Of a DNA stretch of 64,000 bases, positions 22,101 to 34,100 are shown piece after piece. Within the stretch, counting starts at the first letter, position 1. Every line of letters starts with the position of its first letter. The translations under genes and the position numbers were made by a program. Source of the stretch: Megalobrama amblycephala (taxonomy: Eukaryota; Chordata; Actinopteri; Cypriniformes; Xenocyprididae). The stretch spans positions 3,372,001 to 3,436,000 of the forward strand of contig NC_063051.1 of assembly GCF_018812025.1 (NCBI RefSeq), read 5' to 3'. Below the pieces are notes generated by a model that ran no database searches, was not told where the DNA came from, and saw nothing but the letters and a program-made list of their open reading frames with translations.

Positions 22101-25100
22101 AGAACGGCATGAAGTGCTTCGAGCGCTTCTTCAAAGCCGTCAACTGCAGAGAGGGCAAACTGGTGGCCAAACGCCGGGCGTACATGATGGACGACCTGGA
22201 GCTGATCGGGCTGGACTACCTCTGGAGGGTAAAGCGCCTGAAACGTCACTGCACTGAAACGATTCTTATGATATTATTGTGGCTTTAAACACTTTGTGAT
22301 ATGCTGAGTATTGCAATGAAATATTACTGTGAAATATTGCGATTTATTTAAACTGGAACATCCCCAACGCTAAAACTACTAACACGGCTGTCAGCCGCTG
22401 CTCGGTTTTCAGTCGTCCGATCACTGAACTCGGTGTCTGTGAGATTCAGTGACTTCATCACAGTGATTCTCTGCTCTTCACAGGTTGTGATTCAAGGCAG
22501 TGATGATATCGCCACACGGGCAATAGACCTGCTGAAAGAAATATACACCAACCTCGGACCAAAACTGCAAGTGAACCAGGTGACCCTTCCTTCCTCGCCC
22601 GACCGTCACCCATCAGCACGCCGTCACATCACGTCTGATCTGCTGCTCTTGCTGTTCACAGGTAGAGATCCATGAGGACTTCATCCAGTCGTGTTTCGAC
22701 CGGCTCAAGGCCTCGTACGACACGCTGTGTGTGCTGGACGGAGACAAGGACAGCATTAACTGTGCCAGACAGGAAGCCATACGCATGGTGCGAGTCCTCA
22801 CGGTGCTCAAGGAGTACATCAACGAGTGTGACAGCGACTACCACGAGGAGAGGACCATCCTGCCCATGTCCAGGTGCTGCTCACATATATGAGCCCTTCC
22901 TGTAGGTCATGGGGTCATTTCCAATTGAGTCAGTACCATAACGTCTCTTCTCTGATGATGAGGGCGGGGCAACATGACACTCACATGAGATCCACCAATA
23001 GCAAGCCACAACCATCCAGTCAATTCCCCACAGACAAAATCAAGCCCCGCCCTACATTTGTTCTTGTTCCAGAAGCGTTTCACTCAGATATACATTCTCT
23101 GTGGAGAAGAAAAGATTAGTGCAACTTCCCTTCATGACGATGGAACAGAAGTAGCGTCAGATCTTTTGTTCTGTATAGTGACGTACATCTGAGTGTAACG
23201 AATTATAGAAAAAGATAAAATGTTGGGCGGGACTTGGTTCTGTGCATCTGTTGTTGATTGGATGTTCAGCCATGGCAGTCAGAAGTGTATGCTTGTAGGG
23301 GCGGAGTTTAAGCGCACTTAAAGGTGCCCTAGATTCAAAAATTGAATTTACCTCGGCTTAGTTGAATAACAAGAGTTCAGTACGTGGAAATGACATACAG
23401 TGAGTCTCAAACTCCATTGTTTCCTCCTTCTTATGTAAATCTCATTTGTTTAAAAGACCTCAGAAGAACAGGCGAATCTCAACATAACACCGACTGTTAC
23501 GTAACAGTCGGGATCATTAATATGTACGCCCCCCAATATTTGCATATGCCAGCCCATGTTCAAGGCATTAGACAAGGGCAGCCAGTATTAACGTCTGGAT
23601 CTGTGCACAGCTGAATCATCAGACTAGGTAAGCAAGCAAGAACAATAGCGAAAAATGGCAGATGGAGCAATAATAACTGACATGATCCATGATAACATGA
23701 TATTTTTAGTGATATTTGTAAATTCTTTCTAAATGTTTCGTTAGCATGTTGCTAATGTACTGTTAAATGTGGTTAAAGTTACCATCGTTTCTTACTGTAT
23801 TCACGGAGACAAGAGAGCCGTCACTATTTTCATTATTAAACACTTGCAGTCTGTATAATTCATAAACACAACTTCATTCTTTATAAATCTCTCCAACAGT
23901 GTAGCATTAGCCGTTAGCCACGGAGCGTAGCCTCAAACTCATTCAGAATCAAAAGTAAACATCCAAATAAATACTGTACTCACATGATTTGATGCATGCA
24001 GCATGCATGACGAACATCTTTTAAAGATCCATTTGAGGGTTATATTAGCTGTGTGAACTTTGCACTGTATTATAGTCGAGAGCTCGGGGGGGTGGGGAGC
24101 GCGAGGATTTAAAGGGGACGCACGCTGAATCAGTGCATAGTTAATGATGCCCCAAAATAGGCAGTTAAAAAAATTAATTAAAAAATCTATGGGGTATTTT
24201 GAGCTGAAACTTCGCAGACACATTCTGGCGACACCTTAGACTTATATTACATCTTGTGAAAAAGCATTCTAGGGCACCTTTAATGATTGGAGAATCCTGC
24301 ATACAGAGAGAAGACTGACGATGATCCAGATACGACAGTCTGATTAAACATTACAAGGTCAAAACATTTAAAAAAGAGAACATTCACTGATGAATTGGTT
24401 TTCAATAAGATCAATCACATGCATTGAGAAAACAGATGAAAGGCTCTGTCGAATGAACACATAGGAAGCCAAACGTTTGACGTAGTCTCTTGTTTTGTGG
24501 AAATCTCCAGGGCCTTCCGTGGGAAGCACATCTCGCTGGTGGTCAGGTTTCCCAATCAGGGCCGTCAGGTGGACGACTTGGACATCTGGTCCCACACCAA
24601 TGACACCATCGGCTCCGTCCGCCGCTGCATCCTCAATCGCATCAAAGCCAACAGCACACACACCAAAGTGGAGCTGTTCATTGGAGGAGAGATTGTGGAC
24701 CCTGCTGACGACCGGCGGCTGATTGGACAGCTGAACCTCAAAGATAAAGCTGTGAGCTTTAAACACACTTCTGTCATTAAACATGAGAGACCAGAGCTGT
24801 TATAATACTGGACTGACTCTTCCTGCAGCTCATCACGGCGAAGCTCACCCAGGTCAGCTCCAACATGCCCTCCAGCCCCGACAGCTCGTCCGACTCGTCC
24901 ACCGGCTCGCCCGGAAACCACGGCAACCACTACAGCGACGGGCCGAACCCCGAGGTGGAAAGCTGCTTGCCGGGAGTGGTGAGAGCGTGTTTGTGTTTCA
25001 TGTGATCACCTCTTTAAAATAGTGTTAATTTAAAAACAGCAGTAACACTGTTAAATATAATCTTTAACCTCAAAACTTAATTTTAGTTGTGTTTTATTTG

Positions 25101-28100
25101 CCATTGACCGTAGAATACTGGCCATCTACTGGTCATCAGCTGTATTTCTGGTCTGAAGTGCAGAATAATCTCGTCCTCAGTTGAGCTGAATGTTTCCCGT
25201 CTCTCCTCAGATCATGTCGCTGCATCTGCGCTATATCTCCTTCCTGTGGCAGATCGCTGATCTGGGCTGCACCTTGAACATGCCGTTACTGCGAGACGGA
25301 GCGCGAGTGCTCATGAAGCTCATGCCTCCAGGTACCAACCGTGACGACTCGCCGTGTAATGTGCCGTCTGGTGACGGGCTGCTGAAATGTGCTGCTTGTG
25401 TTCACAGACACCACTACAGTGGAGAACCTCCGAGCGATATGTCTGGATCACGCCAAGCTGGGAGAGAACAGTCTGAGTCCCACTCTGGATTCACGCTTCT
25501 TTGGTCCTTCCCCTTCACAAGTGCTCTACCTCACTGAGGTGCGCTCCGTCACGCTTCTGCACTTCATAGGGTTAAAATACTTAATAGGCAAAATTCATCA
25601 ATTATGAAAGTAACATTATAACATCATTCAGATCAGTAAAGTTCTTAATTATTGAGTGTAAACAGCAGCTGACTAGGTTTCTCTCTCTCTTAGGTGGTGT
25701 ATGCGCTGCTGATGCCAGCCACTGGAACTCTGGGAGATGACGCCTGTGACTTCCAGTTCAACTTCTTGAAGAGTGGCGGTCTGCCTCTCGTCCTGGGCAT
25801 GCTCACTAGGAACAACTTCCTGCCCAATGCGGACATGGAGACGAGGCGCGGCGCCTACCTGAACGCCCTCAAGATCGCCAAACTCATGCTCACCGCCATC
25901 GGGTTCGGGCACGTGAAGGCCGTCGCGGAGGCGTGTCAGCCTGTGGTGGAGGGAACCAACCCAGCCTCGCCGGTGCGACTCTCCTCCAGCCCGACCCTAC
26001 CTCACCGGTTGACTTCCTTCCCTCCTGGTGATGATGTGACTCTCTGTTTGTCTTCCAGATAAACCAGGCGACGCACGATCAGGCTCTGGTGCTACAGAAC
26101 GCTCTCCAGAGCATTCCCAATCCCGCCTCCGAATGCATGCTGCGCAACGTGGCCATCCGACTGGCCCAGCAGATCTCTGATGAGGTTCCTGATCCTTTCA
26201 GCTTTAAAGTTGCAGTATGAGGTCTTGTAACCGTTCGTCACACTGATCTTCATGTCTTTGTTGTTTTCGGACATTGTGCAGAACTTCTTCCAGGCCTCAA
26301 AGTACATCCCAGATATCTGCGTGATCCGAGCCGTGCAGAAGATCGTCTGGGCTTCGGGATGTGGAATGGTGCATCTGGTCTTCAGCTCGAATGAAGAGAT
26401 TAGCAAGATCTACGAAAAGGTGCGATTGATGGTTCAATACTCTCACCGCTGTCCACAGAAGCGTTGTTCTTCCTCATTTAAATGCGCACGTGTTGTTCTG
26501 CAGACTAACGCCGGTAACGAGCCGGATCCGGAAGACGAGCAGGTGTGCTGTGAGGCGCTGGAGGTCATGACCTTGTGTTTCGCTCTGCTCCCGACGGCCC
26601 TCGACACACTCAGCAAGGAGAAGGCCTGGCAGACCTTCATCATCGACCTGCTGCTTCACTGCCAGAGCAAGTGCGTTTACAGGAACCCTCTGCGTCCGAA
26701 CGTACATTCAGTGGCTGATGTTAGACATGAACCAGAGAAGGAGAACAGAGGCAGAAACTCAAGATGCTTATGAATGCATAACTGTGGTTAAAAATCAAAT
26801 TCAGTTCGTATTTGGATTATTTTAGTATCTCCTATTTGCACATTAAAATCTCCAGCATCTCCAGAAGTGATGGGTTATTAGATTATTAGCGCATTAATAA
26901 ACTCGCGTGATATTTAACGATCTCATGCTAATGAACCTGCCTGTATCTCTTTGTGTTTTCGTTCAGAGCCGTGCGTCAGATGGCACAGGAGCAGTTCTTC
27001 CTCATGGCCACCAGGTGTTGTATGGGACACAGACCGCTGCTGTTCTTCATCACGCTCCTCTTCACTGTTCTGGGAGTGAGTACAGCAGTCGCATACAGAC
27101 CCGTGTAGAAGGATCGACATGTTTAGATGCCATTAATAATTGTTCGCTGCCGTTTCAGAGTACGGCTAAAGAAAGAGCGAAGCACGCTGGCGATTACTTC
27201 ACGCTCTTACGCCACTTGCTCAACTACGCGTACAACAGCAACATAAACCTGCCCAACGCAGAGGTGCTGCTCAACAACGAGATCGACTGGCTCAAGAGAA
27301 TCCGAGTGAGTTCACGTTCACAACAGCACTGACTCCATGAAAGAGTGATGGTTTAATTCTCTCTCCTTTGGTTTTCGTGGCCTTCAGGACGAGGTGAAGA
27401 GGACCAGTGAGACGGGTGTGGAAGAGACCATTCTCGAGGGTCACCTGGGCGTCACCAAAGAGCTGCTGGCCTTTCAGACGCCTGAGAAGAAATTCTATAT
27501 CGGATGTGAGAAAGGCGGCGCTAATCTAATAAAGGTGAATGGCCTACAACCTGAATTTGTTCCTTTTACAGATTTGTCGTGAAAAGGAAGTTGGCTTAAT
27601 TTCCGGTCTGTGTGTCTCACAGGAGCTGATTGACGATTTCATCTTCCCGGCGTCTAACGTGTACCTGCAGTACGTGAAGAGCGGCGAGTTCCCGGCGGAG
27701 CAGGCCATTCCGGTGTGCAGCAGTCCTGCGTCCATAAACGCCGGCTTTGAGCTGCTGGTGGCGCTCGCTGTCGGCTGTGTGCGGAACCTCAAACAGATCG
27801 TCGACACGCTCACAGACATGTACTATCTAGGCACGTGGAGTCATTACGTTTTCAGTAAATCAGCTGGTTTTTCCAGACTTTCATCTGTTTTGAACTTGTG
27901 AATTTTTTCTTCAGTACAGAATTGGGCATGTTTGATTTTAGTGCATCATTAGCCGTTTCCATCCACACAATTTTATGTGAATTATGGGATATTGCATACA
28001 AAAATGCTGTATGAAAATGGCACAAATTATAAAAATGTGCATAAAAAATGTATGCGCTCAATTGAGGCGGATCATTTTTTTTTTGTGCATAAACTACGAT

Positions 28101-31100
28101 TGAAACACATTTACTGAATAAATCCCTCCAAAACCTCATGTGACTTTGCCTCAGCGGATAACTGGACTAACCAGCGGACCAATCACATCGCAGCATCTCA
28201 AATGTTGGTTTGGTGGTTCTGAAACGCCTGAGTCAAAATCTGTCGTCAGAATGATTTGGTTTAATTCCCTCCAGAAGCGTCTCACACGATTGTGTTCCCA
28301 AACATCCAAACGCAAGATCACATGATAATATTGTGTTTCGTCTGACGCTCTGAGACCAACTCATTTATGATGGAGGAGAAAAGAGCAGCTTCCATTTTTA
28401 TTACTGATAATTTGCACTAATTTCTCAGGAAGTGATGATTTTGTTCTCTTGGACACATGGATGGAAGTGCTGCTTTATTCACAAATGTTTTATGCCATAT
28501 TCCAACTTTACGCATTAGTTAAACTCACAGCTTTGAATGGAAACAGCTAATGAGCCTCGTTCACGAATCATGTCTGTAAATCCTCTGTGAACTGAATCAG
28601 TTTCTGTAGAAATGCATGCTGCTGCCGTTTCATGAGCGAGGCTCGTATTCGTCCATCGTTTTAAACCCGTGCTTCTCGTCTCAGGTTGCGAGGCGCTCAC
28701 GGAGTGGGAGTATCTTCCTCCGGTGGGGCCACGGCCGACCAAAGGCTTCGTGGGTCTGAAGAACGCGGGAGCCACGTGCTACATGAACTCCGTGATCCAG
28801 CAGCTGTACATGATCCCGCCCATCCGAAACGGCATCCTGGCCATCGAAGGCACTGGCAGTGACATCGACGACGACATGTCCGGAGATGAAAAGCAGGACA
28901 ACGAGGTAAAAAGTGCACACGTGTCACTCGAGCGCACCGAAAGCCCTTAGTGCAGTTCAAACACGTCTGAATGTGCGTCCTTCTCACTCGCGGCGTGTTG
29001 TGCTGCAGAGTAATGTGGACCCCAGGGATGATGTGTTCAGTTATCATCACCAGTTTGATGACAAGCCCTCTCTCAATAAGGCCGAGGACCGCAAGGAGTA
29101 CAACATCGGAGTGCTGCGGCATCTGCAGGTCATCTTCGGTCACCTGGCGGCGTCCCGTCTGCAGTACTATGTGCCCAGGGGATTCTGGAAGCAGTTCAGG
29201 TACTGAAGCCGTGAATTCTCTTTATTGAACAGTTCGTATGATGACGTATGATGCACGGAACAAGCTGTTATTGTTGAAGGAAGGATTTCTTTCTAGAATT
29301 CTGTGAAGTGCAGGACAATGTCTTCTCCTGACTAGGACTTGAAGTAGATGAATATTAAGTCTGCTTTTAAAACAAAGAAAAGAAGTGATGATGGTAAAGG
29401 GTGGTTAGCATGCGCATCGTGAAAAACTCTGTGACATAAAATCCGATTTAAACACACACATCAACCAATCACTTCATTTTTCATTCATGTAAACACTGTT
29501 TGCATTCATCACTTGGAATGATTTCATTGCGATTGATGGGGAAATGTTGGGAAACATGTTTGGTGTCGCCAGAGGCTCAGAAATGACATACTGCACCATA
29601 ATGCCATGTGACGTAAGACGACTGCGTTTGAAACGTTCATTGCAGGTTATGGGGGGAACCGGTGAATCTGAGAGAGCAGCACGACGCACTGGAGTTCTTC
29701 AATTCCCTGGTGGACAGTCTGGATGAGGCGCTGAAAGCCCTCGGCCATCCCACCATGCTCAGCAGGATCTTGGGTGGCTCGTTCGCAGACCAGAAGATCT
29801 GTCAGGGTTGCCCTCACAGGTGAGTGAAGGACTTTTCGATCATTCTGAGGATGCTGACTTCTTCCATCTGTATACATGTTGTGTGTGTGTGTCTTCATAG
29901 GTATGAGTGTGAGGAGTCCTTCACAACGTTGAATGTTGACATCAGGAACCACCAAAACCTCCTCGACTCTTTAGAACAGTACGTCAAAGGGGATCTTCTG
30001 GAAGGAGCCAACGCTTACCACTGTGAGAAGTGTAACAAAAAGGTGGGAAGTCTTCCCTGAATTCTCTCTGATAGAACTTGTGTAAAGTGCACATTGGTGA
30101 CCTTTGGTTGTCCTGTGGTTTGCCGTCAGGTGGACACAGTGAAACGTCTCCTCATAAAGAAACTCCCGCCCGTGTTGGCCATCCAGCTGAAGCGCTTCGA
30201 TTACGATTGGGAGCGCGAGTGTGCGATTAAGTTCAACGATTACTTCGAGTTTCCTCGTGAGCTGGACATGGAGCCCTACACGGTGGCGGGCGTGGCGAAG
30301 CTGGAGGGTGACGAGGTGCCGCTGGAGAGCCAGGTCATCCCTGAGGACTTGCCGGCGCTGACCGAACCCAACGGCAGCTCCCGCTACAGGCTCGTGGGCG
30401 TGCTGGTGCACTCGGGTCAGGCCAGCGGCGGGCACTACTACTCTTACATCGTCCAGCGTCACGGAAATGGCGGCGACGGACAAAAGGACCGCTGGTATAA
30501 GTTCGATGACGGTGACGTAACGGAGTGCAAGATGGACGACGATGAGGAGATGAAGAACCAGTGCTTTGGTGGAGAGTACATGGGCGAGGTGTTTGACCAC
30601 ATGATGAAGCGCATGTCATACAGGCGGCAGAAGCGCTGGTGGAACGCCTACATTCTGTTCTACGAGCGCATGGACGCAGCAGGGGGCGACAGCGAGCTGT
30701 TGAAGTACATTTCCGAACTGACGCTCGCGCCCGGCCGAACCAGCCCAAAATGCCCTTGGCCATCGAGGCCAGCGTTCGCAAGCAGAACGTCCAGTTCATG
30801 CACAGCCGCATGCAGTACAGCCTCGAGTACTTCCAGTTCATCAAGAAACTGCTGACCTGCAACAGCGTCTACCTGAACCCTCCTCCAGGTGAGTTCTGCT
30901 CGCAGCTACAGATGCACGATTTGTCTGGCGATCGCTCCGTCTTCTGCTGGTCTGATGTTTTAAGATGCTCCTCTTCTCTGCTCCTTCTAGGTCAAGATCA
31001 CCTTCTACCAGAAGCTGAAGAGATAGCGATGATCAGCATACAGCTCGCCGCTAGATTTCTGTTCAGCACCGGATTCCACACAAAGAAAGTCGTGCGCGGC

Positions 31101-34100
31101 CCTGCGAGTGACTGGTGAGTGTTTGCTGTGCTTTAAATACAGTCAAAGTGTGGACACACCTACTGTAAGAGAAAAAGAATATTAGTCATGAAAGTATGAG
31201 AATCACTGAAGGCCCGTTCACACCCAGTACAGTGACTTGAACAAAAACAATAAAGATAGAGTTCTAGGAAGGGTTTACAGCACAACTATGATGATAACGG
31301 CACAGAGGAACGATATCATTGGAATCACTTTCAGAACGATTTGTTCCAGTTGATGAATGATGAACACTGACAGCCAATCAGAATCCACCAGACTTTAAAG
31401 GTGCCCTAGAATGCTTTTTCACAAGATGTAATATAAGTCTAAGGTGTCCCCTGAATGTCTCTGTGAAGTTTCAGCTCAAAATACCCCATAGATTTTTTTT
31501 TTTATTAATTTTTTTAACTGCCTATTTTGGGGCATCATTAACTATGCACCGATTCAGGCTGCGTCCCCTTTAAATCCTCGCGCTCCCCGCCCCCCGAGCT
31601 CTTGACTATAATACAGTGCAAAGTTCACACAGCTAATATAACCCTCAAATGGATCTTCACAAAGTGTTCGTCATGCACGCTGCATGCATGCGTCGGATCA
31701 TGTGAGTATAGTATTTATTTGGATGTTTACATTTGATTCTGAATGAGTTTGATGGTGCTCCGTGGCTAAAGCTAACATTACACACTGTTGGAGAGATTTA
31801 TAAAGAATGAAGTTGTGTTTATGAATTATACAGACTGCAAGTGTTTAAAAATGAAAATAGCGACGGCTCTTGTCTCTGTGAATACAGTAAGAAACGATGG
31901 TAACTTTAACCACATTTAACAGTACATTAGCAACATGCTAATGAAACATTTAGAAAGACAATTCACAAATATCACTAAAAATATCATGATATCATGGATC
32001 ATGTCAGTTATTATTGCTCCATCTGCCATTTTTCGCTATTGTTCTTGCTTGCTTACCTAGTCTGATGATTCAGCTGTGCACAGATCCAGACGTTAATACT
32101 GGCTGCTCTTGTCTAATGCCTTGAACATGAGCTGGCATATGCAAATATTGGGGGCGTACATATTAATGATCCTGACTGTTACGTAACAGTCGGTGTTATG
32201 TTGAGATTCGCCTGTTCTTCTGAGGTCTTTTAAACAAATGAGATTTATATAAGAAGGAGGAAACAATGGAGTTTGAGACTCACTGTATGTCATTTCCATG
32301 TACTGAACTCTCGTTATTCAACTATGCCGAGGTAAATTCAATTTTCCATTCTATGGCACCTTTAAAGAGCTTGAGCATTTAAAGTGGCAGACAACAAAAC
32401 TGCAGCGCGGATATAATACACAAAACAATATTGTATGTGGTGCGGATGCCAATATGGTTATTCTCTGTGTTTTTTATTAAAGTAGCCACTCACTGTGGTA
32501 ATTTTCACAGCCAAGATTAAACATTATTGAAGGACAGACACACTTGATGCTTTTCATGGTTATTTCAGCAGATGTTTCTAAAGATGATGAGAAACAACTG
32601 GTGGTGTGTTTGTGACCGGTCCTATTGTTGACTGACCCATCTCCCCATCTGTTTCTCTGTCAGGTATGACGCCTTGTGCATCCTGTTGCGTTACAGCAAG
32701 AATGTCCGCAGCTGGTTCGCACACAACGTGCTGTTTGCCTTCCCCACGCGGTTCTCTGAGTACCTGCTGGAGTGTCCGAGCGCGGAGGTCCGCGGAGCTT
32801 TTGCCAAGCTCATAGTTTTCATCGCACATTTTTCCCTGCAGGACGGACCGTGTCCTGCTCCCGTCACGTCGCCCGGCGCGTCCACACAGGTGAGGGAGAG
32901 AAACGAGATCTCAAAGATCTGGTTCAGCGAAACCTCGCTGTGCTTTTCCACATCCTGTAGTCGAGACTGAAAACGTTTTAGGATCTAGTTTCAGGGGAAA
33001 AGGAAAATTCCCATATTAAAGTGCTCCGATGATGCTGTTTTAAAGGTTTCTAGTTTTGTTTTCGAGACTCCTACAACAGATTCACATTCATCAAAGACAA
33101 AAAACACACTCTGATTGGTCAGAAACCAAACGCTCATTATCATATCTGAATCTTCGCACTTGATTCACGGCGATCCGAACAGAAACGATGGCGTCAGTAA
33201 CGATGTTCAGCCAATGAAGACCATAGGCTGGCGTTATGCAAATGAGTTACAAACCTTTGTAGATTCAGCAGGAAGTGAGACTGAATTACTGACGACTCGT
33301 TTCAGAATCGATTCTTTCTTTTAGGAGACGATAACTTTATTTATCTGCACTTTTACATTCACAAACAGCTGCTTGATTACACACTTTATGAAAGGGAATA
33401 TCTGAAAAAGCATAATAATGGCAAACAGAGTCTGAGACGTTTGACCCTGTGAACAGGCCTGTGACAGTGTGACCCTGAGTGACCACCTGTTGAGGGCGGT
33501 GCTGAACTTACTGAGGAGGGAAGTGTCCGAACACGGCCGCCACCTTCAGCAGTACTTCAACCTCTTCGTCATGTACGCCAACCTGGGTAAGGACTCGTTC
33601 GCTCTTGAGCTCTTGGTTCCCATAAGTCTCCACAGGGAACGTAGAAGGTCAAAATGAAAGTAACTGAGCGTCATGTGTGTCGATACCCATCTGTCTGTTG
33701 CAGGTCTGGCAGAGAAGACACAGCTGCTGAAGTTAAGCGTGCCGTCCACCTTCATGTTGGTGGCGCTGGACGAGGGTCCCGGCCCCCCCATTAAGTATCA
33801 GTACGCGGAGCTCGGCAAACTCTACACGGTGGTGTCGCAGCTGCTGCGCTGCTGTGATGTGTCGTCGCGCATGCAGTCCTCCATTAACGGTGAGTGTTAA
33901 TTGTGCTGCTGTCGTTTGCCGCTTCATCGAACGGCTGATTTCACGCTCTCTTCTCTAACAGGAAACCCACCGCTGGCCAACCCGTACGGCGACCCCAACC
34001 TCGCGGCTCCCATCATGCCCCTGCAGCAGCTGGTGGCCGAAATCCTGTTTGTGCGCACGAGTTACGTGAAGAAGATCATCGAGGACTGCAGCAACTCTGA

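Noticed and set aside
21854..22249. 131-codon minus-strand frame
   Set aside because: Antisense shadow of a conserved usp9x exon (21886-22228).
23384..23614. 76-codon frame MEMTYSESQ... as a gene (also at 53454-53684 and in reverse near 32093-32299)
   Set aside because: It lies wholly within the repeated TTAA element, has no recognisable domain, and its recurrence is explained by element copying; kept only as a finding to test.
29971..30600. 209-codon minus-strand frame
   Set aside because: Antisense shadow of the usp9x catalytic exon; it crosses a splice acceptor and has no homology.
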